Positions 10,529 to 22,739 of a stretch of DNA of 64,000 nt are shown piece by piece; position 1 is the stretch's first letter, and the number at the start of each line of letters is the position of its first letter. Source of the stretch: Metallyticus violacea (taxonomy: Eukaryota > Arthropoda > Insecta > Mantodea > Metallyticidae). Position numbers and translations under genes: made by a program. Location: positions 236,900,512 to 236,964,511 of the forward strand of contig CM060846.1 of NCBI GenBank assembly GCA_030762175.1, in the 5' to 3' direction. The notes beneath the pieces were generated by a model. The model was not told where the DNA came from, did no database searches, and worked only from the letters and a program-made list of their open reading frames with translations.

Positions 10529-11800
10529 GTTGCAGCATCTTACAGATGTTTCGGTGGGCTTAAAAGAATTCGGCTATGATTAATGATGTGTGTTCTTTAT
10601 GACCGTGTCGTTCTAGATCTGAGTGTAAATTATAAAATATAAATATATTTCTATGTATCAATAGTAATAAAACAATAAATAAATAGTCAATAAAGCAAAA
10701 TTAAATAAATAAGAGTAATAAAGAATAAATATGGAATAACAGATTATTCGCGACGTTTATTCTGATACGACAAAGGTAAAGGACTGTGTCTGGTTCAATT
10801 GAAAAACACACATAATAGAATTCCACACGTGTTTTAAACACAAGGTGTATTCCTTCATGGTGTGTTTTAATCACAAGGTTTATTCCTTCATTATGGTGCA
10901 ACAGCTGCAACATCGGACCTTTTGGGCGGGTGGCTGTATAGGAACCCAAAGGCCTGTCACCTAATACCCTTTTCACACTCTCCTCCACCCAAGTTTTCGT
11001 CATGCCCAAGGGCGGATCCACAAACAAAATATTAGGGAGAGGCCGAGGTCAGCAAGTTCACTATTTTGTAACAAGCTGAAACAGTAAGTAAGCCTGATAG
11101 CGTCGCACGCTTTATCTTTGCGCAAATTAGAAATTTTATGGCGCAAATCCAATAACTTATCAAGGGTTTCCGCACCTTCGATTAAAGTTAAGACATCATT
11201 AACTGAGAAGAGAATGACGCATAACATGATTGGGGTATGTGCTTTGTTGTTTATTTTACTCTTTATATTTTCCACAAGAACGATCAATTTTACAATATCT
11301 TGACGGTAATAATAAATTAATAATGATTAATAAAAAGATTTTCGTGCAATCCTACAGTAAAAACAGTAAAATTATCAAAGTTATTATAGAATAAAAATAA
11401 TAAGTAGCTAAGGACGGCTATAGATAATTAGCTCTGTCCTCTTAAAAATGTATTCTGCTAAAAATCAAATAATATTTGTATGCTAAGTAACAACCAGTAA
11501 TTAAAATAATAACCTAAGTTTTTACTGGTGAAATGCTAATGTAGAAGAAATGACATAACCTCAATTGCATCCATTTTCAAGATTTTTCATTGCTAATATT
11601 TTTAAAGACAAATTTAACATAACGACTGACACCTACTTGCATGGCGTAAGCTATTTTAGGAAATCTTCCAAATATGGCTATACTATTTACTATTTTTTTT
11701 TCTAAGTTTAAACAGCGTGAAATGATTAGAGAAAAATCATTGGACGTTATCACATAATGCAGGTAACGTCATTAAGTCGTTCTTTCAACAGAAATTTTAT
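10529..11800. other. No recognisable gene
   Basis: AT-rich sequence. A short direct duplication occurs at 10830-10893, where CACAAGGTKTATTCCTTCAT appears twice about 40 bp apart. Frames at 10701-11303 show no domain. Confidence 0.4.
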
Positions 11801-11802
11801 AG

Positions 11803-11945
11803 TCTACCATCGGCTCAGATGGTATCGCGTCTTCTCAACTGGCTGGCCCGGGTTCGATCCCAGCTGGAACATTTTGCCTAATCCTGAAAAGGTGAATACC
11901 AGGATAACATTGCACGCTAAGGACCCCGATCTCATTTGAGTCATT
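11803..11945 (+). repeat. tRNA-derived SINE-like relic (third type)
   Basis: ATCGGCTCAGATGGTATCGCG resembles a tRNA box A region, and CCCGGGTTCGATCCCAGCTGG at 11847-11867 contains a good box B. A short non-tRNA body follows (CCTGAAAAGGTGAATACCAGG). It does not match family A or B in this window. There is only one copy, and no TSD was seen. Confidence 0.5.
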
Positions 11946-13521
11946 TCATTTATTCCATTCTACGTCTCAAAATAATTATAAGGTAGCACATTATGAGCTC
12001 GTACTCGTGTACTAAGAAAGATATGGCTAACAATAGGCCTAAGTACTCCATTTCATGAATATTTATTTACGATTGCTATGTGTAAGTGCATACATAACGA
12101 CTCGTGCTGTCAGGGGATAATCCGAAGGAAATTTCCGTGATGATCGAGATCAAATCAATGCTGCGATTCGTGTATGTTACATCTTGGGAAACGGAAGTTT
12201 CCGAAACAGGAAGCGAACACTACGCAAGGCGCTCAAGGAAGTTCTGTATGACATCGGGCATCACTTAGAAAACTATCCTGGAAACTTTCTTCCGTGTCTT
12301 GCTAAGGAATTTCTTACGACTCTAAGAACGGACACGAAGTTACTTAAGTTAAAACTATAAGTTGCTGCAGTGCAAGAATTAAAAATCTGGCGGTCCTCAA
12401 TGGGGGATCAGATTCTCGAAATGGGTTGTTAATAAAGTGCACGACAAAGTTATTGATTTCTATCGATTAACTTTGGTTCCACATTTTGGGCTATGTTTAC
12501 ACGCAAAATACCGACACTGGAGCTGCGAAAAATCATCATGCTTCACAAGGAAAGGTATTAGTCGATGTAAGATTTTTTTTTTGTTTTGTTTTGTTTTTTT
12601 TTTTTTTTTGTTTTGTTTTTTGTTAAATGAAGGAAATCTGTTCCAAATTCTCATCGGGAGACACGGGTAAGAATATGTATTTTTAAGTGATTCTTTTTTT
12701 GAAATATTTTTAATCCGTACCTCCAGTGTTGAAGTTGTAGTTTGGCAAAGAGCAGACTCGTGTTGCCATAAGGCCGTTGAGTACAGCATGTGCGGCCCAT
12801 GCACCGCCTTCGCCACGCATAATCTGAGCCCTGTTCTACAAATGTACGGTCTAATACAGAGTGAGCAATGCTTGACGCAACCGCGGGACCGGCCGGCAGC
12901 GCTATGTCAGCGTATATTTACCCATCAGTGTGAATTGAAATCTTGCGCAAGTAGCACGTGTTTGTTAGGTGAAGCAATAAAGTGTATTGAGTGAAAGTGT
13001 ATCGAGTGAACCCCGCCGGCCACATGCCGCAAAACCGGCTGCGTGAAGGATTGTTCACCCCGTACATTGCAAGTTTAAGGACTTTTAATTTTAATAGAAG
13101 TCTGTTCCACGAAGGGTTCTGCCACACTTGAGGTGATTTTTCCTAGTTTTATTCCACGGAAGTTGTGCACTATTGTGTATATTTCTTCACAAGTGTAGGA
13201 ACATTGGAAACTACAATTACAATGCAGATTTCAAAATCTTTTTAATAATTTTTGGGATAAGTTGGCCTAAATATGCGAAGTATTGGCGAAAGTGATGATG
13301 AGAGTAGGAATATATATAAAGAAAGAATAATTCAGTATTTAAGTATAATGAAAAAGTAAGGTCAAGTGCAAAGCAAGTACAACTTATGATTAATAATGGC
13401 CTTTTCTGTTACAAGTGCATATTTCAGTCCAGATCTTACATTTTTTTTATATACGCCAAAGGAAAAAAAAAAACATTTTCCATTCCTCATTCTCTGCTGA
13501 AGTAATCTCTAGACACCATTT

Positions 13522-13569
<48 letters not shown>

Positions 13570-16179
13570 TATAATGAAAATGTGATTGCCAAACAATATA
13601 AACAAAGTTATAGGACACTTTTTGAGTAAAGTTAAAAAAAAAGTGGTATTGTTCATTGAAAAAAAAGAGGCATCATAAACAAAATTATATGTTATTCGTG
13701 TTTTAGTTATTTGGTAACTTTTAAGAAATAATTATATGTAGATATTGAACATGTCTGCATAAGAGCCTGGGCCGAAAGCCTGGTCATATTCAAAATATGT
13801 ATTGCCTAGTACTTATAAATAAAGTAAAAAATATAAATGAGCAAATGAAGTAACAAAATGAATTATCGAATGCAATTGTCATCTCTCAAAGATTGAAACG
13901 GATGCTAATTATATATCCGTATGCGATCGTTTTTTCGAAATGAGCTATTAAGCTTGAGTATTGACAAATGCTGAATAAAGTATTTAAATTATCATTATTT
14001 ACAGAAAAAAATTACAGATCCATTTAGCAGGAATGACAATAGTGCGCTTTGTACATTAAAAAAAAAAAACACGAACTTATTACTAATGAGTGGACATAGC
14101 CTAATTCAAAGTATGGCGACATGTGCCAAACATCTGTTTCTCCATCTTGCAACATTACCTGTAGTTTTTACTAATATTTTACAAGTGTTGTATGTTCTTT
14201 CGTGGAACAGAAAGTGCGGAACTTGTAATAATACACTTTTAATGATAAGGATTTCCTTTTGTGGAATAGGGACCTACTTATTCGGTACTTCAGCATGTAA
14301 ACACAAAATATTTACGTCCACGTGTATATTTATATATCATTTTTTTCTTTACTCGACCGTATAATTTTTCTGCATTCATTGTCCAGCATTGTCCTGCGAT
14401 GAAATTCGAAGATCTTAGTGCAGAAGAAAGGTTCAGAATATGTTAATCCAAGAAAATCTACAGTAGAAGCATGTTATTTGTAAATGGAGGCGAACGCCCT
14501 TATATTCGCGCTTACTGTGAAATGCTTCATTCAGTGGAGCTTCGTCCTTCATTGTTAAATAAGCGTTACACTGTATCGATACATGCTGCGAACGCACTCA
14601 AAGTGAACACAAGCACACCAAAAAGTAATGAAAATGCAATAAAACACTTACTTGGAAGCTGTCCGTTTGTTTTGGCATGGCTATTTCCGGAATGACTGTG
14701 TCCTCGCATCACCGGCATGGTTCCTTGCTGCTGGTGATGCATTGCAAAGGTAACCTCATCATGGAGAGCTCGCTACATGTCTAGTTCAGCACTATCGCTG
14801 GATATCGCAATCACACCAATTGTTTATCTTCCTTGCAATTATAACCGTGTTAGGCAGTTTCCCAGGTACAATCAATCCATACACCACATGTGCAGCTGTA
14901 AACAAAACTGCATGTTAGTTTCTTTAAGGGTGCGTGTGATGAGCGATACATTCCTCTACTATTCTATTTTAAGATAATTCTAACATGCGATCTAGCAGAT
15001 GGTTCCATAGATGCATTAAAAAAATTAAGACACTATATTCTGCTCGTGCATAGGGCTGGCTGTATAAACTGTAACGTTATTTGCGTTTACAGTGAAAGTA
15101 GGACAAAATAGCTTCGCTATATGAAATTTAAAAGAAGTGAAATTGAATAATTTGCAAAAAACAAAAAATTGACTTTTGGCCTTGGCATTTTTCAAAAAAA
15201 TACAAAAATTTTCCACGGGGAAAAGTGCGCGGACCAATCAACTTTCACCAAAATTAAGTTATATAAACAAAAAGAGGCATCAGGAAAATAATACAAACTT
15301 TTCTTAGAAACATATCTGCATTTGCATTATAATTCACGTTAATGTTATTACGTCGTACTGGAAAATGATCCTGCACAACTACTACGCGACTCAAAAATTA
15401 AATAAAAAGATCTAGCTCATTTTCATTTTCCATTATTACTACCATAACGTGATATCTTTTAGCTTAGTACGACAAAGATTTTACTTTATTTTAATTATCT
15501 ATAACTGGTATGCACGCCGATTAACGATGACCACGAAGAAGGTTTGCGCTTAACAAATCCGTGGATCAGAAAGGTAAAATGCCTTTACAATAGTATTTTG
15601 GTTTAAGAAAATTTCTAATCAATGAAATGGGGAGAGCTAATTTTCATAATAAATATATTGTATTTATGTAATTAAAAATTTAAATGAACTTTCAAACAAC
15701 AATAGAAAAGAAAGTAAATATTATTTAGGACAGTAACAATTTTTAAAAAAGAATTATTAAATAATGAACAAAATTTTAATCATTTAACAAACATTAATTG
15801 AAAACTTCTATAAACGAAACGGGAACAGTGACGATGTTGTGGCTGGCTACGGCAAGATATAAAATGTTTCGCGTTTCTGAGCGTTTGAAAAGTGCAGTTT
15901 GTATTTTGGTCTGTTCTACTTCATCCATCAGTTAGAAATAACAGAGGCGGTATTGCAACGTATCAATTCCCCGTATAAACCCAGCCTTAAAATTACTTAC
16001 CAACACTGTCGATACATGTTTATTGCCGCGCACTTCAGAATAACCTGAAAAGACCAGCAATAAACTGTGTATGGAGAACTACACCAGACTAATGCAAATC
16101 AATAGCGCTATCGCGTACAGTGTCCCTCTCCATGTGTGTTTGATCGTTAGTACAAAAGAAAAAATATTCAGACCACTTT
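11946..16179. other. No recognisable gene; simple repeats
   Basis: Contains a T/G-rich run at 12570-12628, a GC-richer patch at 12780-13060 with a 15-bp near-perfect tandem pair (AAGTGTATYGAGTGA, 12979-13009), a 40-nt poly-T at 13527-13566, and short A runs. ORFs at 12437-12994, 14086-14364 and 14471-14695 have no recognisable domain. The 12120-12360 stretch has slightly higher complexity but no frame I can assign. Confidence 0.4.
13527..13566. repeat. Poly-T tract (40 nt)
   Basis: Uninterrupted T run, possibly the antisense tail of an old retroposon. The flanks do not show a clear TSD. Confidence 0.9.
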
Positions 16180-16262
16180 CTTCGTATGGTGGTTTGCGTT
16201 GCTGACTTGGCCGGGAGGCACACGTTCGATTTCCAGTACCTACTTAGGGATTTTTCCAAGCT
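16180..16262 (+). repeat. tRNA-like SINE head relic
   Basis: A GTATGGTGGTTTGCGTTGCT start and a box B-like ACGTTCGATTTCC, followed by TACTTAGGGATTTTTCC, give the layout of a tRNA-derived SINE head with the start of its body. Box A is poorly conserved. It is a single weak copy. Confidence 0.3.
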
Positions 16263-17735
16263 AGAGAAGCCTCGTGAGGACAACTGCGAAGCAGCCTGAT
16301 AGGGAGATTGCGTTCTTCGATCACGCAAACCGCGAGATACGGCGATCGACGGAATGCGGTGTGCTGATCACATGCCCCCCTGCAATTATGCCCTCTACCA
16401 ATGGCGTGAGACGGAGGTAGAGAGCGCCGTAACCACGCTATAGCGCCCCATAGAAGAAAGGAAATTTTCCTACAGTTGATAGCGCACACAGTTCATAAAA
16501 CAATGAACAGATCCAAAAATATGGGTACAGCATTGGACAAGAAATAAAGTTGAAAAAATAGAGCAAATGCTGCCTGATGCCAGTGTTCTATTTGCACATT
16601 CGCTGCTTTACAAGCTACTCCAACAAGTCGAGGTTAGCTGTCCTATCTTTCAAGAAAGTAAATGTAAACCTTTTCGGAACATCGTCGTTCAAGCATGGAG
16701 GGTATGAAAATTAAATCATTGGAGTTCACAGCCTTTACTCGCTTCGAAGATATTCAAGTTTTCATTTGTCAAAATACAAGCTAAATGCCATGAAACTGGC
16801 GAAAATCTACATGTAGCTCAAATAATGATATATCTGTATTGAATATATGAAACAGGAAAATTATTATATACTTGTAGTTCTCATATAGTGAATGAATACC
16901 TTAATTTTACGCATTACAACCTGGCCGAGAGGAAAATTGCAGTGCCACAAGCTTTCAACTTTGACATTTCTATGTATAATATAAATGGATAAGCAGCGTT
17001 ACACCATTACCACTATTTGCGGGCTGACTCTCATAGCGTTTCTTTTAGGAGTCCATTACATGCAAGTTAAATGTTAATCCCAATGCTTTTGCTATTCCAA
17101 TGTTCAGTTAATGTGCTATTTAAAACGTATTGCTGAAATAACCATAAAACTACACGAAAGTGAAATTGATCATTAAATATTAACTACTAAAATAGTATCA
17201 ACAAAACAAACTTTCAGCTACCGCGCTGGTCTAACAAGCTAGTAGAACAGTAACCATATGTGGAAGATTATAGTTCCCGCTACATCGATCTTTTTTTTTT
17301 TTTTATTCTCCTTTTTTCAGCACTAAGTAAAACTTTGCCAACTCTCTTATAATTAACGTAGCCGAAGCATTACATTAAACAAATTGGTATTTGCTTTGTG
17401 GGAAAATAGCCAAATGCTATTTAAGCATTAAAATGTGTTTGTTTTATTATTATGCTAGGAGTTTAAGCTTCACTGATAACTAGAAGGAAATAACGAATTA
17501 TCTTCAAACACTAAACGCCAATCATTGAAATAACGAAGGAATTTATGAATTCCCCTAATCATAAAAATAACTAAAAATAAATACTCCAGTAAAATGTCAG
17601 GAAGTATAAAATATAAAACCTAACATAACCTCAATTTAGCTCAATGAATAGTAGCAATAAATTACTCCAAATATAATAAAAAGTCAATATGACTCTTTAA
17701 AATGTGAACACAAAACTACTTTGTGATAGTTTAAT
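16263..17735. other. No recognisable gene
   Basis: AT-rich with a T run at 17291-17304. The minus-strand frame at 16244-16489 lies in a modestly GC-rich patch but shows no motif. Confidence 0.4.
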
Positions 17736-17745
17736 AAGCTACAGT

Positions 17746-18027
17746 TTTTTTAAATGTTTAACGCCCATTTTTATTACTGAGGCACCACAGGCAGTGACAG
17801 TGATGATACATGAAATGATATATTGGGAAGGCATTTTTTTTTAAGGAAGGAAGCGTTCCAGGCCTAAATTTAGGGAACCTCCTGGGTATTTGCCACTTAT
17901 GAGGACTGAGAAAAACCTGAAAAAAAAAAATACAGTTAGGGAGGACGGTCCTGACGGGATTCGAACCCCAGACTTCCCGCTCACGAGTCCGCGCCTTAAC
18001 GACCTCGGCCACTGGTGGCGGTGGAAG
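17746..18027 (-). mobile_element. SINE family B (copy B2)
   Basis: Minus-strand copy. The tRNA-Ser/Leu-like head is at about 17970-18020 (GGCCGAGGTCGTTAAGGCGC and GGTTCGAATCCC). The body with CCAGGTTTTTCTCAG and GGCAAATACCCAGGAGG is followed by CAGTAATAAAAATGGGCGTT. TSD AAGCTACAGT (17736-17745) against AAGATACAGT (18028-18037), 9 of 10. An A run interrupts the body at 17922-17930. Confidence 0.88.
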
Positions 18028-18162
18028 AAGATACAGTGACATGCTAATAAACACAACACTTTAAACAGCTTTCTAAATAAATATTTTTTCTGCAGAAAAA
18101 CATTAAGAAATAAATTCCAAATATTTTTTGGGATTTCAAAAATGAAGAACGGAAAAGAAATA

Positions 18163-18430
18163 AAATTCGGTTTTTAGAACGTGGCGTATTCAGCTTCAGC
18201 TGCAATTACATGATGCAAGCTTTTCTGCATGTTTGTAACAAGCTCAGGACGGCAGCATGGATTGTGCTGATGTTGCTCCATCACATGGGTTACTAGATAA
18301 TCTTGTACTCTACGCGCCTTCTTCCCATTCCTGAACCATGAAGAACTAGACATGTTCAATTGGTTTCATGCCAGCAGAGCTGCAAGGTTTCGTAATATTG
18401 TTTCCCCACACCTAGAGAGCTTTAAAGTTT
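18163..18430 (-). pseudogene. Tc1-like transposase, C-terminal fragment
   Basis: On the minus strand MKPIEHV matches the NPIEHxW block after the last catalytic acid of Tc1 transposases. A GxxRRRV segment follows, and TNMQKSLHHVIAAEAEYATF matches the SMPRRxQAVIxAxGxxTxY end of the protein. Two frames are needed and upstream coding sequence is absent, so only about 90 codons survive. Assignment rests on these two ordered motifs. Confidence 0.5.
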
Positions 18431-19185
18431 TGTGAATCAGTTATCCCTTCTTTTGTCGTTTTATGCAAACTTTAATTTATACTCTTAACTTGAAAACATG
18501 CAGTATATATGCAAATTCTGTAACATTAATATCTTTGGTTGCACACCTAGCGAAATGTTAAAGTATCGTCCATTAATGCACTGGCAAATAAACAGCTAAC
18601 GCCAACTAAGCGTTTGCACCACTGAAAATGTATACTGTGACATGCAAATACTTCATATTACTACCTTGACTGTCAAACCTGCATGCTCCTAAATGTTGGA
18701 ACCAGTGTGTGCTTAGTAGAAATTGTGTGATCTAATTCTTGGTTTGAACTAATATTATGTTTAACATGTTAATTTAATTTTAAATCGCATTTATTTTCTT
18801 TTTATTCTTATTTAATATTTTATTGTCATTTAGTGTTTCTTTACTGCTGGTAAGCTACAGGTAGTCAAGTGTTTAAAGGAACATTTGATGACGATGGAAT
18901 AAGGATTATGCATTTGACCTAAGACAATAAGGAAATTACCTATCACATTTTAGTATGGAAGTTGTAATAGTAGCTTTACAATTTTGGTTCTTTGATGCAG
19001 TGCAAAGAAAGTTATATTATGTAGTGCTGGTATGTTTTTGTAGTCTTGAAAGGACCTTTTGTTTAACAGCTTTCTATTTGTTTGAAATTGCCGGTGAATA
19101 ACACTGCCCGAACACGACTTTCCGTGATTGAACTAATGACCTTTTTGGTTATGAACTCATGAGGATGCTGTTACGTTAAAATTCT
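18431..19185. other. No recognisable gene
   Basis: AT-rich and low in complexity near 18770-18840. No motif, repeat or RNA-like structure was seen. Confidence 0.4.
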
Positions 19186-19189
19186 GACT

Positions 19190-20768
19190 CTGTGAAACAT
19201 GGCAGATGTAATGAATCTACAGACCACCGAAATAGGTTGGCAAAGACCCTCTGGATCTTCTGGCTCCTCTGCATTAACTCGCTTATTCATATAACTCCAA
19301 AGGAAGAATCAAAAGGCGTTAGACCAGCTGATCCGGCCAGCCAAGAGACTGGTCTTTGTCTTCCTATTCATGATCAGAATGTGTCGCATTTAGTGCACAC
19401 GATCATCGATATGTGCGATGGAGCACAATCGTGTTGAAACCACATTGTTATTCGCTCCCCGAGTAGTGCATTCTCTAGTAACAGTGGTAACTCATTGAAG
19501 AGAACTTGTAGGTAGGGTGCTCCTGTTAGATGCCCCACGTAGAAAAATGGTCCAATAAGATTGTCACCCAAAGTTACACACCAGAAATTCACTCCCCTCT
19601 GTACTTGGAACGCTGTCTTCGTTACCCAGTGGGGATTATCAACACTCCAATAATGCATATTATGGCGATTTAAGGTCCCGTTGTTGTGGAATCTCGATTC
19701 ATCAGAAAACAGGATTCTGGATACGGAACCCCATTGTCATTTGCCACTTAGCCTAACATCCATTCACATTTCAGCTTCGAAATCTCTCACGTGGAGTTAT
19801 TGTTGTAGGTGCAAATGATAGGATGAAACTTATTAGCATGGAGAATTCGCATCACGGAAGAATGGCTAATGTTGACCTCATGTGCAATTACCCGTGTACT
19901 AGCATGCGGATTATTCAGCATGACATTCAAAACACTTGCCTTTACAGGAAAACAATTTCGTCTCTGAGGGATAGCGGAGAGATCCAAACACCTCAGTCTA
20001 GAACGGCAGATTGCGGAACAGTGCTGATGCACATTTTTCTCTGCGTGGGCGCTTGTAACAATGTTGCACGTATTATTCTTTTTTATTTTTGTTTAAAGGT
20101 AACATAATCTACGTTTTGTAATTCGTAACTTTCTGGCTGCAATATGTTGGTCCTTATAAAAGTGAGTTTTTCACCTTTTGCCACTCATTGTCTAAATGGA
20201 ATTTGTAATTAATTCATATTTGCGTGCGCGCACACACTAATCTTAACGCTAACTGGGTCGATTCTGGTGGTGTAGTGGTAACCATACTTGCATTTTAAAC
20301 CCAAGATCGCGGGTTCAAACCCGGCCAGGATCGATGGATTTTTTTCGAGCGTAAAACGTCTAAGTATGGCTTCCTTCCGTGTCGTACATTTACGGCACGA
20401 AAAAGAACCTCAAGCGTGTAAGAAGAGGTCTCTGAGCAAAATTTGTTGGCCGTTTCACGCCCTGAATAGAATGGGACGCTGATGACCTAAGATGTTAAAG
20501 AGCGTCCGTAAATAAATCAAATCAATCAATTAACGCTAACCTTGGGTAAATCCTAGAAATCGGTGGACCCAGTAGTTCTCACAGGAGACATCATTGGAAG
20601 TGATGCTGTTGTATGCAGACGTTTTTCAACATTCCCGAAAGTTTTTGCTGTTGATTGTCGCCTATTTGGATATCTCTCGAGTATAGACACTGAGCTTGTA
20701 GTGCATTCACGCTCCTCTCCGTAGATAAGGAGCATATCAACGTACTCACCTGTCGATACATAGCGAAG
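19190..20768 (-). pseudogene. DUF4817-type mariner-like transposase, SINE-interrupted
   Basis: A long relic on the minus strand. The N-terminal DUF4817 domain is at 20765-20545 (STGEYVDMLLIYGEE, then ERYPNRR, then a RLxxT helix). After a SINE and about 200 bp of unrelated-looking sequence come the second helix-turn-helix (NNPHASTRVIAHEVNISHSS then RILHANKFHP, near 19930-19800), an SDESR-like first acid (FLMNRDST, mutated), HYWSVDNPHW, GVNFWCVTLGDNLIGPFF and MWFQHDCAPSH at about 19640-19420. PEDPEGL remains near 19240. The QHDGAPPH-type second acid is retained as QHDCAPSH. Several stops and shifts are present, so it is dead. Confidence 0.8.
20254..20529 (+). mobile_element. SINE family A (copy A3), inside the DUF4817-type element
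   Basis: Head GGTCGATTCTGGTGGTGTAG with box B GGGTTCAAACCCGGCC, then the standard body and the tail GATGTTAAAGAGCGTCC plus AAATAAATCAAATCAATC. A perfect 11-bp TSD, TTAACGCTAAC, lies at 20243-20253 and 20530-20540. The duplicated target lies between the N-terminal domain and the rest of the transposase relic, so this SINE post-dates that element. An internal deletion removes part of the GGAAGGGAAGTAA block. Confidence 0.9.
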
Positions 20769-20769
20769 G

Positions 20770-21045
20770 ATAACGCCACGGGTGACCGAGGTCTTTAAGG
20801 CACGGACTCGTGAGCGGTAGGTCTGGGGTTCGAATCCCGCCAGGACCGTCCTCCCTGACTGAGGTATTTTCCAGGTTTTCCTCACTCCTCATAAATGGCA
20901 AATGCCGGGAAGGTAACCTAAACATAGGCATGGAACGTTTCCTACCTTAAAAAAAAAATCCTTTCCTAATATATCATTTTATTTATGTATCATCAGTGTT
21001 CATCGCCTATGGTGTGCCTCAGTAGTAAAAAACGGGCACAAACTG
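20770..21045 (+). mobile_element. SINE family B (copy B3)
   Basis: Head GCCACGGGTGACCGAGGTC, box B GGTTCGAATCCCGCCAGG, body CTGAGGTATTTTCCAGG and TCATAAATGGCAAATGCCGG, end CAGTAGTAAAAAACGGGC. It abuts the 5' end of the DUF4817-type transposase relic. No clean TSD could be aligned, so the right boundary is approximate. Confidence 0.85.
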
Positions 21046-21707
21046 TGTGTGGCAGCGTACCCCTGAGAAGTGAAGGCAGTCGACATTCAAAACATCAGAT
21101 TGGAGTGTAATGCCGTTCAAATGGCACAGAAATGAGTCATTTTAACATACCTATAAATAAAAATAATCAGAGTGTTACGTAAAATAACAGTTTGTTAGGT
21201 AATTATTTTCCATCAAGATGTGTACAATCAACAACTATTAACATTATAATTCCGTTAAAACCTCGGGGGCTCTTAAAAATGCATTATTATGATATCCATT
21301 TCCAAGACTTAATAAGGGGAAAAGAAGAATATTAACGATGCAATACCGTGTTATTGGTGGTTAACGGTCATAATTCTTCCCATCCACTTGTACGCTTCAT
21401 TCGTAGCACATTCTCTGTTTAACCTTAGATCTTGTATGGTAGCCGCTGGTACCACCTCAATGCTTTTCTTTATGATAAAGCTTTTAAAACAGTTTAATTC
21501 TTCTTTTAGACGTTTAACATGATTATTTAAATGGCATTAGTTACTATGTGTGTTATTTGAGATGTACGTGTCATAGTTTTCCCAAAAATTTAAATTTAAA
21601 TAAACATATGACTGACTGCACAGCTTTCATTGTGGATATAGGCGCGCCTCTAATTTGTCGTTGCCTATGCCACTATAATTACAAAATTCCGCCATTTTCT
21701 TTTTAAC
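21046..21707. other. No recognisable gene
   Basis: AT-rich spacer between two family B SINEs with no motif found. Confidence 0.4.
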
Positions 21708-21720
21708 TTATTTTGACACT

Positions 21721-22012
21721 TTTTTAATTGTGTTTAACGTCCGTTTTTACTACTGAGGCACCACATGCGGTGGGCACTGATGATACATGAGATGAAATGA
21801 TAAGTTGGAAAAGGGTGTTTTTTAATATTTTAGGGAAGGAAGCGTTCCATGCCTAAGTTTAAGGTATAGCTCCCCTCCGGCATTTTCCATTTATAAGGAC
21901 TAAGGGAAACCTGGAAAAAAAAACAAGTCAGGGAGAACGGTCCTGGTGGGAATCGAACCCAAAACCTCCGCTCACAAGTCCGCACCTTAACGACCTCGGC
22001 TACCCGTGACGA
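21721..22012 (-). mobile_element. SINE family B (copy B4)
   Basis: Minus-strand copy with the full order of head, box B, CCAGGTTTCCCTTAG body and the GACGTTAAACACAATT end. It is flanked by a perfect 13-bp TSD, TTATTTTGACACT, at 21708-21720 and 22013-22025, the longest duplication among these SINEs. An A/T run in the middle marks a slippage site. Confidence 0.92.
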
Positions 22013-22650
22013 TTATTTTGACACTAAACCCATAGGATAGGTCCATTTTATAGTGCGGGGTACTTTGTGTCCCTTAAATCGCTTTTCCTCTGAATGTCAG
22101 GCCTCCGTTTACCTATTAGCGTCAATTAATAAATCGTAAGGGAACAAAATGGGACTTCAAGCACAATTGCGGGTGGAAAGGTGGCCTATCTTCCAGAAAA
22201 GGAAGGGACGGCCTACTCACCGTGTATATTAGAATGAATATTACAATATTTCCTTTGGTATTTGTTGTATCTAAATGCAATATTCCGCACATGCATTCCC
22301 TGCACATACACGAAGATCAAAAGATAGTTTATAGACACAAATTTAAAAGCCTGCGATGTTAAAGCCTCTCCACACTACTGCAGAAATGTGATATCATGTA
22401 TGTCCCGAAGATTGAGGGCAGCTATACATCCCGACACGATATCAATGCCTTTATTTCTGTCAGTTTTCACTTTAGAAAATAAATGTTTTTGTTCGTGTAT
22501 TTATTTAGTTATTTGTAAAGAATGCGTTAGTTTGAAATTACGTTTTTGTGTGTGCATAGGTTATGTCATAAAACTCGAATGATACGTAAACATATAATAT
22601 AATATTAAGGCAACATGATGTTCGACATATACAATTATAAAACCAATAAT

Positions 22651-22722
22651 GGTTGTATGGGTCTTGAACCCAGGAGCTTACGCGGAAGAGTAATGCCTTC
22701 TAAGCCGCTCGGCCACCGCATT
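22651..22722 (-). repeat. tRNA-derived relic (Leu/Ser-like head)
   Basis: Minus strand: GCGGTGGCCGAGCGGCTTAG resembles the D-arm of class II tRNAs, and CTGGGTTCAAGACCC is a strong box B. Acceptor ends do not pair, so it is more likely a SINE head or decayed pseudogene than a working tRNA. It differs from the heads of families A and B. Confidence 0.5.
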
Positions 22723-22739
22723 CTACCCTCCAGATGCTT

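Noticed and set aside
14707..14742. GCATCACC ... GGTGATGC inverted repeat as a transcription terminator
   Set aside because: Eight-bp arms in unique eukaryotic DNA are expected by chance, and no gene lies next to it.
20320..20885. Functional tRNA genes at the box A/box B motifs
   Set aside because: Each is followed by a shared SINE body and flanked by TSDs. Acceptor stems do not pair as in real tRNAs.
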